The position numbers and the translations under genes were made by a program. The notes beneath the pieces are model-generated. The model ran no database searches. It was not told where the DNA came from and worked only from the letters and a program-made list of their open reading frames with translations. From assembly GCA_002049455.2 (NCBI GenBank), contig KV918841.1:206820-270819 (forward strand): a stretch of 64,000 nucleotides of DNA. Reading direction: 5' to 3'. The DNA is from Porphyra umbilicalis. Its lineage: Eukaryota; Rhodophyta; Bangiophyceae; Bangiales; Bangiaceae. This document shows, piece after piece, positions 41,781-53,000 of this stretch (the first letter of the stretch is position 1; each line of letters starts with the position of its first letter).

Positions 41781-42781
41781 CGCGTCGGGCGGGCGGTCCC
41801 CCCCCCGCCCCCAAAGCGCGCCGCCACGGCGGCGGCGGCGCACGCAACGCAGCCGGCGGTGGCCATTTCGTGGCTCGGCCCCGACCCACACGCCTCCCGG
41901 CGTTTGAGGATGAGGCGGCCGCCGCGGAGGGCGGCCACGTCCGCCGCCCGTGGCGGTGACTGGGGGGCGCCCCCCCCCGCCGCGACGCCGCGGGGGGGGG
42001 GCGTGCGCCCGCCGCCGCCGCTCGCCGGCGGCCCGCCGCCAAAGACGGCGGCGGCCGACGCCCACGGGAGGCGCACAAAGCGGGGCCGCACCCCCGGGGG
42101 CAGCCGCCCGAGCGCCGCGTCGACGGCGGCGGAGAGGGCAAAGCGGTCAATGAGGCGCCACACGCCCGGGAGGGGGTCGACGGGCACGCCCGACGCGGGG
42201 GTGGCCACCCACGAGGTGAGGGCCCCCACGCGGGACGCCGCGTCGGCGGCTTGAGCGGCGGACAACGTCGCGTCGGTCGCCCCGCCGTCTGCCTTGGCAC
42301 GCCCCCCCGTCGCCGGCAATGGCGGCGCGACGGTGCGCGGCGCGCCCCGCAAACTCAGCGCCATATCGTCGGTGCGCTTGTGGAGCGTCGCGTCAAAGGC
42401 ACCGCTGCTCGTGACGCCGCCGTCCGTCCCCGTTGCCGACAGGGGCGGTGGCGGCGGCGGCGACGCTGCCCCGCCGAGGCCGACCGCCACGAGGGTGATG
42501 CCGTGCGCGGGCGCGCGGGCGGCGAGGGCGCGAAAGAAAGCCGCCTGCTTCTTGGCGTTGCACGTGTAGGCAACGGTCAGCGGGCGGGGCGTCGGGGGGG
42601 GGGCGGGGGGCACGCTGTGTGGGGGACAGGGGGGGGAACGCCGTGGCCACTGGCCCGTCCGTGCCGCCACCGCCGCCGCCATTGGCAATGGCGGCGGCGG
42701 GGGCAGCGGCGCGAGCAGCGTCGCCGCCGCGGGGGAGGCGGCCGCCGGCGGGAGCGGTGACCGGCGCGCCGCCGTCGCCAT
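41117..42781 (-). CDS. ITPK1: Inositol-tetrakisphosphate 1-kinase (ITPK), frame-broken
   Basis: This ATP-grasp kinase phosphorylates inositol phosphates on the way to InsP6. An ATG at 42781 begins MATAARRSPLPPAAAS; another in-frame ATG lies at 42982. The conserved parts run in order: LTVAYTCNAKKQAAFFRAL, FDATLHKRTDDM, VDPLPGVWRLIDRFALS, ILKRREACGSGPSHEMA (the ATP-grasp lysine/His region), then in a second frame RLWKVYAVGGEALAVQCR. In a third come LSEELGLSLLGVDVVADEAT and LSVVDVNYFPGYKGVAG, the metal-binding Asp/Asn end of ITPK. Switches lie at runs near 41,797, 41,568 and 41,375. A G run after VRACVEGGGG at about 41,120-41,148 allows a stop in one frame at about 41,117, so the end is approximate. 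Pro- and Ala-rich inserts make it longer than plant ITPKs. Confidence 0.8.
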
Positions 42782-43782
42782 GGGGGGCACGGGGCGCCAG
42801 CGGCGGGCGGGGCGCCTCCCTCCCCGACACGGGCCACCGGCGGGGCGACGCGCCGCGGGCGGTGCCGACCGACGCGGGGGGGGGGGTGGGTTGGCGCGCC
42901 GCGGCCGGTGCCGACCGACGCGGGGGGGGGGGCGGGTGCGCGCGCCCCGCCCGCCGTCGGCGGCGGGCGGCGGCTCGCGCATGGGCAGCGGGGGGGGGGG
43001 CCCGGCGCGGGCGCCCCTCTTCCCCCGCCCCCCCCCCCCTCAGCCGCCACGGCCGCGGCGGCTGCACGCAGCGGCAGGCGGGGCCGACAGACGGCGGCCC
43101 GCGGGAGGCGGGCGCCGCCGCGATCGGTGGCACCCCGGGGCGTGGCCAATGGGGTGTGGCCACGGGCCCCAGCGTTACGAGGCGTGGCTGGGGAGCAGCG
43201 GCGGTCGGCGGAGGCAGCCAGGACAAGTCCTCTTTCGTGAGCCCATGGGCCTCACCCGAGAGACTTGGCTTGTGCCAAGTCGCGTGTTGCACGACAAGTA
43301 GCCAAAATTGTGGATGAGCGCAGCAGCGGCTCGTGGTCCATTGCTGTCGGTCGTTGCGGCACCCACTTGCATGCGCCCCACCGACGCGGCGATCGGCGCC
43401 GATGGCCGCGGACGGGCCTCTCCCGGACAACACGTGCAAACGGCAGCGGGCCCGCCCGCGCGGCGCGGCGGGGGGGGGCGCAGCACCTGGCGGCGGCGCC
43501 GCGCCCGCCCCCGCCGACGGTCCTCGTCGGCGCGTCGTCGCCAGGGCCCCGCTTGCCACGAGCGGCGGGTGGTGGCGGCGGCGACTCGCCCCTCCTCGCC
43601 GCCCGCGCCGTCTCACCCCCGCAACGGTGTCTGCCCGCGGGTCCAACTCTGGCGCTGCGCGGGTTGCCATCGCCGCGGACGCTGTGACGGCCCGCGCACC
43701 CTCTGCGCGTCGCTGCCGCTGCGGCTCCCCCCCCCCCGCGCGCCGCCCGGCGCTCCTCCCCCCCCCCGCCGTCGCCGGCGCC
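42782..43782. other. GC-rich divergent spacer
   Basis: This lies between the divergent kinase and TMCO4-like genes. It contains two near copies of a segment GGTGCCGACCGACGCGGGGG at about 42,860 and 42,910. The frames here are compositional. If the upstream ATG at 42982 is used, the first 200 bp belong to the kinase. A small stem ACTTGGCTTGTGCCAAGT lies near 43,262. Confidence 0.4.
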
Positions 43783-45894
43783 ATGGGCGGCGGACCCCCC
43801 CCCCCCCCCCCTCTGAGGAGGTGGCGTGGCTGTTTGCGACGCTCCTCGCCGCCCACGCGGCGTGCCTCCCCGGGGATGACGGGTGGCGGCCGCCCTTCCT
43901 CCGCCGCGCGGCGGCGGCGCTCGGCGTCCACGCCGCCGCCATTGACGCGCTCATTGCATCGTCTGGGGTGGCCGACGGGGGCCTCGCCGCCGCCGCCGCC
44001 GAGTCGCTGCGGGCGACCACGGGGGGCGGCGGCGGGGACCCCCCCCCGTGGACGTCACCGCCCTGCTCGTCACCGTCTTGACCGCCGAACTCCCCACGTC
44101 GGTCTATGACGCGCGCGTGCGTGCCGTCGCCGGCCGCGCCGCGGCCGCGCTCGCCGCGCCCGCCGCCCTGGCGGCCGCCGAGGCGACGCTCGCCGCCGCC
44201 GCCGCCGCCGCAACGCCCGCCCGCCCGCCGCCCCTATCGCGCACGGCCGCCGCGGCGGCGGCGGCGCGTGCCAAGGCCGCGTCGACGCGCCGCGGGTGGG
44301 CGATTGGCGCGACGGCGGCGGCGTCGGGGCTGGCGCTGGGGCTGTCGGGGGGGCTCCTCGCGCCGGTGCTCGTGCCGGCGGTGGCGGCGGTGGCGGGCGC
44401 AAGCACCGCCGCCGTCGTTGGCGCGGGGGGGGGGTGCTCGTGACGGGGCCTTTGCGGCGGGGGGGGCCACCGTGGGGGGGGGGGCCATGCGCCGCCGCAC
44501 CCAGGGCGTGGGGGCGGTGAGCCTCGAGGTCGTGCGGCCGCCGGATGGGGGGGGGGGGGGGGGGGGGTCGAACCGCCAGTGGAGACGGGAGGGGCGGTGA
44601 CACCCGCGGGTGGTGTCGAGTCACACGCGACCCGCGCGTCCCGACGCGCCGCGGCGGCCACCGTGGGGGGAGCAAACGGGGCGTCCTCCCCGCCCCCCCC
44701 CCCGCCCCCCACCCCCGGCGTGCACGTGGTTTTGGCGGTGGCGGGCCTCCTCCCCCCCCCCGCCGACGGGGACAAGGCGTGTCCCGACGGCGTCCCCCCC
44801 GGCGCCTTTGCCGCCCAATTCACCACCCTCGCGGCGGGGGCCCCCCCCGGCACGACCGTCGTGGCGCTGCGGTGGGAGCCCGCCCTCCTCCTCCGCCTCT
44901 CTGCCGCGCTGCGCGCGCTCGTCGGCGGCTTTGCCGTCTCGACGGCCGCCAAGGCGGCGGCGGGGGCGGTCGTGCCCGCCCTCGCCGCTGCCCTCTCCCT
45001 GCCCCTGTCGGTTGTGGGCGGCGTCAAGGCGGTGGTCGACAACGCGTGGGGGACTGCCCAGTCGCGGGCGGTCGCCCTCGGGGGGGTCCTCGCGGACGCG
45101 CTCGAGGCGGGGAGCCTCGTCGGCCGCGTCCCCGTCACGCTTGTGGGGTACGGCGTCGGCGGCAGCGCGGTCGTGGAGGCGGTGCGGGAGCTCGGACGGC
45201 GGGGGGTGGAGGGGCGCGTAGCGGGCCTCCTCGTGTTGGGTGCCCCGTGCTCGACGCACGCCGTGCGGCAGGCGGCGCGCGCGCTCGGCTGGGCGCCCGT
45301 CAAGGGCGGGGGGGGGGACGACCTGGTGCGGCGGGAGAGCGGCAGTACCTCGTCCACATCACTGCCGACGGCCACTGGCGGCGGCGGCGGCGGCGGTGGG
45401 GGTGGCGGCGGCGGCACGCCCAGCGACGACGGCGGCAGCGGCGGCGCCGCAAAGGACCCCCCGACCGCCCCCTACGCGAGCGCCGCGGGGGCGGCGGGCG
45501 CCGCCGCCGCCGCGGCCGGCGGCGACGGCCGCGTCGGCCCCGTCATCAATGGGTACTGGGGCGGCGACTGGTACCTCAAAGCCGCCCACGGCTTGGGCGG
45601 CCTCGAGTGGCGCGTGGCGGGCGTGGAGGGCGTCACCGGCACGGCCAATGTGGACGTTGGCGCCGCGGGCGTCGGCCGCCACACCGACTACCTCGGCGCG
45701 GCGGGGGCGGTCGCGGCGGCGGCGCTGTTTGGGCCGGGGGGGGGGGGATGGCACCCGACGGGGTCGGCGCGGACCTCGACCTGAGCCACCTGTCGCTGGA
45801 GGGGGGAGGGGGGGGGGGGGGCGGCGGCGGCGGCTCCCCAGCGGCCGTCGGTGGCAGCGCCAAGGCCGAGGTGCCGGCACTTCAGGCGGCCTAG
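43783..45894 (+). CDS. TMCO4/DUF726 family alpha/beta hydrolase-like protein, frame-broken
   Basis: This family (human TMCO4, yeast Mil1) comprises membrane-associated hydrolase-fold proteins. An ATG at 43783 starts MGGGPPPP. Across a C run the reading gives SEEVAWLFATLLAAHAACL, then ALLVTVLTAELPTSVYDARV and the Gly-rich membrane segments GWAIGATAAASGLALGLSGG and LLAPVLVPAVAAVAG. MRRRTQGVGAVSLEVV follows in another frame. From 44,579 the hydrolase part is open: VVALRWEPALLLRLSAAL, VVDNAWGTAQSRAVALGG, VPVTLVGYGVGGSAVVEAV, GLLVLGAPCS, INGYWGGDWYLKAAHG and GVGRHTDYLG. After a G run near 45,740 the best frame ends SKAEVPALQAA-like at 45894, otherwise at 45784. At the nucleophile elbow, where the family has G-x-S-x-G, this protein has GYGVGG, so it may be catalytically dead. 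Confidence 0.8.
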
Positions 45895-47888
45895 CGGGGG
45901 GTGTGGGGGGCGGCCGGCACGTACCGGGCGTACCGGGTGCCCGTGTAGAATTTGGCACATGTACAGAGACGTTGGGAACGGTTGGATACTGGGTATGTTG
46001 TTGTCCGCCCTCCCCCGCACCCGACCGCCCGCCACACGGTCGCCGTCGCTGCCCTCCCCGCGAGGCGCCCCAGCGCGGCCAAGGGCGTGACGCCCCCGAC
46101 CGCCGGCGGCGGGCGGGCGAGCGCCACCCCCGACGCCGCACGCAGCGTCGGGCGGCGGCGTGGCGGTCGCCGCCGCCGTCACCGCGCCGCACCGGTGGCG
46201 CCGCGTCGCCGCCGCCGCCGCGCGCCGCGCGCCGGCGGGCCCACCGACCGACGGCGCGGCCGAGTGCGGCGCGCCGCCCGCGACGGTGGCCGCGCCGACC
46301 GCCGGCGGCGGCGTGCGCCGCGTGCGCGCCCGCGGCGCAAGCGCGCGTGCCGCGCCGCTGCCCACCGCGCCGGGGTGTCGGTGCCAACGAGTCGGGGCGG
46401 CCGCCGAGCAGACGGCAGCTCGGCCTAGCCGCGCGTCTGCTTGCAAACCGCGTGGGTCAACCGCGGGCGGGTGGAAGGGCAGAGGCGGATGCAGCTGTCG
46501 ACGCACTTGTGCTGACTTGCATGCGCACGTGCACCACGCCCGTTGCATGGCCGCCGTTGCTGGGTCGAGCGGGTTGCAAGCCCCACTGACACTGGATCCT
46601 GCACATGGCGCAGTTTTGAGTACGGGTCCCGAACACGACCATTTTCAACTCTTCACTATCGAGCTTCGGTCGCTATCTTCCTCATGTGGTTGACGCCCTC
46701 GGCAACTATGCCACATCAGATCCGGTCCGGAAATAAATAAATCTTCCATGGTCTACAACTTACGAATGCAGTTGCCGCACCAGAATGCTCGCAGTCCTCG
46801 TCTGGACCCTCGTCCGAGACTTCATCTTCCCCCGCAGCCATATTGATAAAGTTCCGGGAGTCGAGACAAACCTCCATCATGGAGCGCGCGTAGCACGTGG
46901 TTCACAGGACGTGGCGCTTTCGCCACTATCCCGCAGTGCACGGAAATGCCTGGCATGCTCCAAGCTTTGTTTTATGAGAGATAGATGCTGTCCATGGTAC
47001 CTATCGCTCTGGTGCTGTGATGCTTCGGCAATGAGAGAGCGAAGGAGCTCAAGGCAAGTGCCTAAAACGAAGAAGGCATGCTGGCCTGGGTCAATCGATC
47101 CGCAGTTACGACCTAAATACTGTAGTCTGGATGCAACTGACCATTTTCACCAACAAGAACTGCTTGTCATAGTGAGAGTCAAGCGCCGAGTAGAATGATA
47201 CAAGCACATGCCTCAGCAGAGCTTTTTTGATTCTACGGGGACGTCGTTTGATCATCTTGATTTCATCGAATATCCCCTTTGAGCATCTTGGAATTTCATC
47301 GACTCCTGGTTCTCGACCGACATGAATCACCTGTGTTCAGACTGTTTACCGCAGGTGGTGACCATGCGCGATCTGTGGAGCTCGCGTGCCCCTCTCCAGG
47401 AGTGATGCGAGACGGTGGCGTGCGTGTCGGTGCGGTGTCTTGCTCCCCTGCACTCCCCGTGATCTCGGCCCGTGTTGGAGGGCGGACGGGCGTTCTGGTT
47501 TCCGGCCATAATGGCACCAGCCAGGGTCTGTCCCGCTTTTTTGTAGCTGGATACGGCGCGAGATTGGAGTTGTGGCGGCGGAGACGGGTGTGGAAGAGTT
47601 TCTGCAGGCATGGCGTTGCGTGGTGGGGTGCTGCCTGCAGACGCGGCGCTGGGGTGGGCCATGGCGCTGGTTCTGCGGAGGCCATGAAGCCTGCGCTGGT
47701 GGGGCGGCGACACAGTGGCTCGCCTCTTCAATAGCGGCTGGCGGCCTCACTGCAACTGCACCCCCGTTGCGCGTCCGTCGCACTGGTTCCCACGTGCGCC
47801 TGCGCGTTCCGACTGCCCTCCCCACCACACCTCCGCGCCGCGGACCGCCCCTTCCCTGCCGTCGAGTTTACGACCCCACCCGTCCACC
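45895..47888. other. Gene-free stretch upstream of catalase
   Basis: The GC-rich part to about 46,450 has only compositional frames. From 46,550 to 47,300 the DNA is much less GC-rich, with no protein-like frame. A short direct repeat lies at 47,249-47,302 (CATCTTGATTTCATCGA and CATCTTGGAATTTCATCGA). The last 500 bp would hold the catalase promoter; a plausible leader is open in frame but lacks an earlier ATG in good context. Confidence 0.4.
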
Positions 47889-49421
47889 ATGGGGGACAAG
47901 ATTGCCACTGGCGGCGGCTTTGCCAACACGGCTGGCGACGCTAACGGCACCCTGACGACCGAGTGGGGCACCGCCATTGGCGACAAGGACCATTCGCTGG
48001 TGGCGACGGCCAAGGGCGGCATCCTCCTCCAGGACACGGTCACCCTCCAGCAACTGTCGCGCTTCAACCGGGAGCGCATCCCTGAGCGCGTCGTCCACGC
48101 CCGCGGTACGGGTGCGTATGGCTACTTCCAGGCTTATGGGGACGAGAGCGCCCTGACGTGCGCCAAGTTCCTCTCTGACCCGTCAATCAAGACGCCCCTC
48201 TTTTGCCGCTTCTCCTTGGTCACCCTATCTAAGTCGGTGGCCGAGACGGTTCGCGACGTGCGCGGCTTTGCCGTGAAGCTCAAGACGTCGGAAGGTGTAT
48301 ATGATTTCGTCGGAAACAACTTGCCTGTTTTTTTTGTACGGGACCAGCGACACTTTGTTGACGTCATCCACGCCTTCAAGCCGGACCCTCAAACCAACCT
48401 GCAAGACTTTGACCGCGTTTTTGACCTGATGGGCGCTTTGGGAGGCGAGGCGACGCACATGTTGACCTATCTCTTTTCTGATCACGGCATCCCCGCGTCG
48501 TACCAGGAAATGGACGGTAACAGCGTGCACGCCTTCAAGTTCATCAACGCGGACCGCAAGGTGACCTACGTCAAGCTGCGCTGGCGGTCCCTGGCGGGTA
48601 TCCGCAACCTGACCGAGGAGGAGGCGCACGCGCTGCAGGCGAACGACCTCAACCACGCGACGCGGTCGCTGTACAACGACATCAAGGAGGGCAAGTACCC
48701 CGAGTGGGAGCTGCAGATCCAGGAGATGAAGCCGGAGCAGCTCGACGACTTTGAGTTCAACCCGCTCGACAGCACCAAGCACTGGCCCGAGGACCAGTTC
48801 CCGTACCGGCCGATCGGCAAGATGACACTCAACGAGGTGCCGCCCAACTTTTTTGAGCACACGGAGCAGGTGGCCTTCTCCCCCGGCAACATGATCCCCG
48901 GGGCCATTGAAGGGTCTGAAGACCGTCTGCTGCAGTCGAGGCTAGTGTCTTATTTCTCTGCACACGAGTACCGCGTCGGCACCAACCGCCATCTCATCCC
49001 CGTCAACAAGCCCGCCAACGAGACGCGGCACTACCACGCCGACGGGCAGATGAACACGGGGGAGAACAAGGGCACCCTCAACTATGAGCCGAGCCTCGTC
49101 CACAAGACGTACACGGATGAGCCCAAGGCGCGCTTCTACCCGCAGCCGCTGCCAGCAGGCACGTACGTGCAGGCAGAGTTGGAAAAGACACTCAACTTCA
49201 AGCAGGCGGGCCAGCTGTACCGATCGTTTTCAGAGGAGGATCGCACCAACCTGGTCAACAACTTGGCGGCCAAGCTCGCGTCCAGTCAATCGGAGCTCAT
49301 CAAGAACACGATGAGTGCTCACTTTTACAAGGCGGACCCGGAGTACGGCAGTCGTGTGGCCAAGGCCATTGGCGCGGACAAGGTGACGGTGGAGAAGATT
49401 GCCGCCAAGCTCAAGGAGTAG
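47889..49421 (+). CDS. CAT: Catalase (small-subunit, haem)
   Basis: This haem enzyme disproportionates hydrogen peroxide to water and oxygen. The ATG at 47889, in context CACCATGG, gives 510 residues, the usual small-subunit length; the frame is open upstream but without family similarity. The distal catalytic His is H70 in RIPERVVHARGTGAYG, the distal Asn is in DFVGNNLPVFFVRD (139-152), and the proximal haem Tyr is Y355 in SRLVSYFSAHEYRVG with R351 nearby. The start NGTLTTEWGTAIGDKDHSL matches bacterial and algal clade sequences. The C-terminus KIAAKLKE lacks an SKL-type peroxisomal signal, and no transit peptide is evident, so location is uncertain. The gene is intact, intronless and much less GC-extreme than its neighbours. 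Confidence 0.98.
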   Translation: MGDKIATGGGFANTAGDANGTLTTEWGTAIGDKDHSLVATAKGGILLQDTVTLQQLSRFNRERIPERVVHARGTGAYGYFQAYGDESALTCAKFLSDPSIKTPLFCRFSLVTLSKSVAETVRDVRGFAVKLKTSEGVYDFVGNNLPVFFVRDQRHFVDVIHAFKPDPQTNLQDFDRVFDLMGALGGEATHMLTYLFSDHGIPASYQEMDGNSVHAFKFINADRKVTYVKLRWRSLAGIRNLTEEEAHALQANDLNHATRSLYNDIKEGKYPEWELQIQEMKPEQLDDFEFNPLDSTKHWPEDQFPYRPIGKMTLNEVPPNFFEHTEQVAFSPGNMIPGAIEGSEDRLLQSRLVSYFSAHEYRVGTNRHLIPVNKPANETRHYHADGQMNTGENKGTLNYEPSLVHKTYTDEPKARFYPQPLPAGTYVQAELEKTLNFKQAGQLYRSFSEEDRTNLVNNLAAKLASSQSELIKNTMSAHFYKADPEYGSRVAKAIGADKVTVEKIAAKLKE

Positions 49422-49673
49422 GGCGTTACTGCGACGGCGGTCAGTGTGATGGGAGTGTTTGGTACGATGGAGGAGCTCTTCGCGTGACATGTATAGCTAC
49501 TACATTGGAAGCCTTGTGTATATACCATTTTTGCTTGTCGTATTTGCATGTATTGCTGCCGTTAGCGTGCCTATGGGGTGGCGTTCGATGGGACTTCCTC
49601 TGGAGTTTGAACTGCCATGATGTTCGGTGCCCTGTCTTGGCTGTTAGCGACTCTACGCCGTCACTCACCGTCT

Positions 49674-50046
49674 TTACGGCCGCCCCGCCCCACCGCCTGG
49701 GAGCGACGAATGAAGTACCTCCATTATCGACGCCACCACCCGCCGTCGCTCGGCGCGTCCCCCCCCTACCGCCCGTCCCCCGCCCCCGCACCGCTCGCCA
49801 GTCGTCCCCATGAAGGCATCCACCCACGCCTCGGCCGTGCTCCGCAACGCCAACAACTCCGCGTCCATATCGCCGGGCGCCGCCGCTCGCGCCATGTCCA
49901 CCCCCACCCGCCGTGCGGCGGATAGCACGAGGTGGAAGACGTCGGATGCGGCCGCCCCGTGGCCGGCCGCCGCCGGCAACAGCGGCGGGCGGAGACTGGC
50001 GACGAGGGTGTAGAGGGCGCCCGCGGCCGCCGCCACGTCGCCGCCG

Positions 50047-50080
<34 letters not shown>

Positions 50081-53000
50081 GGCGGCGAAAGGGCGACCCG
50101 TCGTCGACAGCGTCGAGCAGCGCCACGACGGCGGGCGGCGGCGGCCACGCCGGCGGCAGCCGCAGGGTGGTGGCGACCATGTCGGGGGTGACCTCTGCGC
50201 GCGTCGGCCGCGGCTTGGCCGCCGCCGCCGACGTCACCAGCGCGTCGCACAGGCGCTTGACGACGGGCGGCAGGGGGGGCTCCCCGTGCACCGTCCGCGA
50301 CGCGGCGGCGGCGAGGGCGGCGGGCGAGGAGCCGAGCGCCGTCCGCCGATAGTCGCCCTCGACAGTGACCGCGGGGGTGGCCGCCGCGCCCCCACCGCCG
50401 CCACCCACCTGCCGCAGCGGCAGGGAGGCGAGCAGCGGGGCGGCGCCGCGGCCGAGCGACGCCGCCACCTCCCCACAATCCCCATCGACAAGGACCGTGA
50501 CCGACAGGCGGAGCCCCCCGTCCGCGGGCAGCTGCAACGCCACCGACCGGTCGGGGGTGGGGGCACCAAACAGCGGCATGCCGTCGCGGGCGAGGCGGAG
50601 CCACGGCGGCACGTCGGCCGCGGCGAGCCGCACCGTGACGGGGCGGCGGGCGCCGTTGGCGACCCGCACCGACCCCGACGCGGGGACGCCGTAGCGCACG
50701 CGGCCGAGCTGCAAGCGCTGGGGGCTCACCGATACGCCCCCCGCCAGGGGGGGGGGCTCCCGTCGCGCCCGCTGCCCCCCTGCTGCCGCCGCTGGGCCCG
50801 CCACGCGCGGGTGGGGCGCCCGCCGCGCCCTTGTCAACCCGCGCCCGCGGCACCGGTGGCGCCGCGCGGTCGCGCCCCGCCGCCGCGTCGCGCCACAGCT
50901 GCACTTCCCGCCCGGCCGGTGCCGACGCGGTGTGGCCGACCGCCGCCACCGTCGGCGGCGGCGACCGCGACCGCGACCGCGACCGCGACCGCGACCGTGA
51001 CCGCGACCGCGACCGTGGCCGCGACCGCGGCCGCAACCGTGGTCGCGACCGCGGCCGCGACCGAGACCGCGGCCGCACCGGCGCGACGGTGTAGGCCTCG
51101 ACGGTCGGCGGCTGGTTGCGTGGCGGCGGCGGCGGCCGCGCCACCGCCGTCCGCGGCGGCGGCGCCGAGCGTGGCGCGCGGCCGCCCCCACGGTCGGGCG
51201 GCATGCGGGCGAGCAGCGTAAAGGTGGCCGACACGGGCCGGTGGTCTGACGAGCGCACCTCGTGGCGGCGGTACGCGTGGAGGGTGGCGACTTGTCGCCC
51301 CCGCGTGTGCCACAAGATGCGGTCGCACCACGCGGGGGTGCGCTTGACCTCCCCGTCCTCGTGCAGCTCGTAGCCGTCGCCGTAGGAGGCGTGCTTGTAC
51401 GTCGGTGCAAAGTCCAAGACGCCCTCGGTAAAGCCCTGAAACACGTCGCCCCGCGCCTTGGACACGCTCAGCTGGTCGGCGGCGCGGAGGGCGGGCCAAT
51501 CCCGGCCGCGGATGAGCGCGAGCACCTCTGCCGCGGGGAGGTCGATGCGGTAGTTGAGGTCCCCGAGCCAAAACAGCGCGTCCGCGTCCGTGAGCCGAAT
51601 GCCCGGCGCGTAGGCACCGCCGCCCCGCGACGACACGCCGCCCGACGCAGAGTAGGCAGCGCCGGCGGCGCGGACCTTGGACTTGGCCTTGGTCACCCCC
51701 GAGTTGACCGCGTTGACGAGCGTATTCCAATCGCTATTGTCGTGGACGCCCGCTTCGGAAAAGACGGCCTGCCGGAGGAGCTGCCGAAAGTCCTCGTTCC
51801 GCCGCTCCGTCGCGTGGTCGTGGGCGGCCAAGTGGCACGACACGGCCGCCACGCTCGTCGTGCCGTAGAGCACAAAGCGGGCGGCGACGGCGCCCTTGTT
51901 GCCCGCCGCGCGCATCAGCCCGACGCCCGCGTCGGTCACCATCACGTCGCTAATGGCGGGCGCAAGCGCGTGCGTCGCAAACACCAGCAGCTGGATGCCG
52001 ACCAGCTGCCGCGACGCGACGCGCGTCACGCGGTCGCCGCCGAGGGCGGCGCGGAAGTGGTCCTCCCACTCCCGCCCCCGCTCCGCGGCGGTCGTGATGG
52101 CCGTCCGCCCGCTGAGCGGCTGCACCTCTTGCAGGGCGATCAGGTACACATCGTGCAGCTGCGACGGCGCCGCCCCGTCCACGTCGCGGCCGCGGCGGCG
52201 TTCGCCACTGGCGGCGGCGGCGGCGACGGCGACGGCGCCGCCGGCGGCGCGGAGCCACGGGCGCACGTCGGCGCTCGGGCGCTTGCCATTGACGTTCCAG
52301 GTGCCCGCAAAGACGCGCACGGGCATGCCGTCGGCCACCAGCGTCGTCGACGGGGTGGCCCCGCCGCCGCCGCCCCGGCGCGCGCCACCAAGCCCGACGT
52401 GAGCGCCGTCGGCGACCGGCGCAGCGCCCGCAAAGGTCTCCAAGCGGGAGCGCTCCCGCGCGTCCGCCGGCCTCTGGGCGTCGGGGGCGCGCGCCACGCC
52501 CCCGTTGCTGCGCGCACTACGGCGGCGCGCCGGCGCCGCACCGCCGTCCGGGTCGTCCCCATAGCGGCCGCGGGGGGGCGAGCGGCGGGGCAGCTCCTCC
52601 CCCCACCGCCACCCACCGTCGTCGTCGGCCGCCTCCTCCGCATCTATGGGCGCACCCCGCGGGCGGCAGGGCGCCGGCTCACCCCGGCCGCGGGGCTCCC
52701 CGTCGTCATAGTCGCTCCGCCGCCGCCCCCACCCGCCGTACGCATCGTCGTGCGGCGGCGGCGGGCTGGCGTCCCGCCCCCACCCCCGCGCGCCGCCGTC
52801 GGGCGACCAGCTGCGGTCGGCACGGGGCCGCGAGCGGCGGCCAGGCGGGGGTGCTCCCCCCTGCGGTCGCTCGTACTCCCCCCGTGGAGGGGACCGCCGC
52901 CGCCCGTACCCGCCGCCCCCACTGCCGTCGTCATGGGAATGGTCGCCAGGCTCCCCATCGTCTCTGTCGTCACGCCGCCCCCGACCGCCCGCATGACGCG

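Noticed and set aside
44560..44585. GGTTCGA-like tRNA B-box on the minus strand
   Set aside because: No A box, acceptor stem or cloverleaf surrounds it, and it lies inside the TMCO4-like gene.
47715..47888. Upstream in-frame start for catalase
   Set aside because: The extra residues have no catalase similarity and there is no ATG in that part; the ATG at 47889 has good context and gives the family length.
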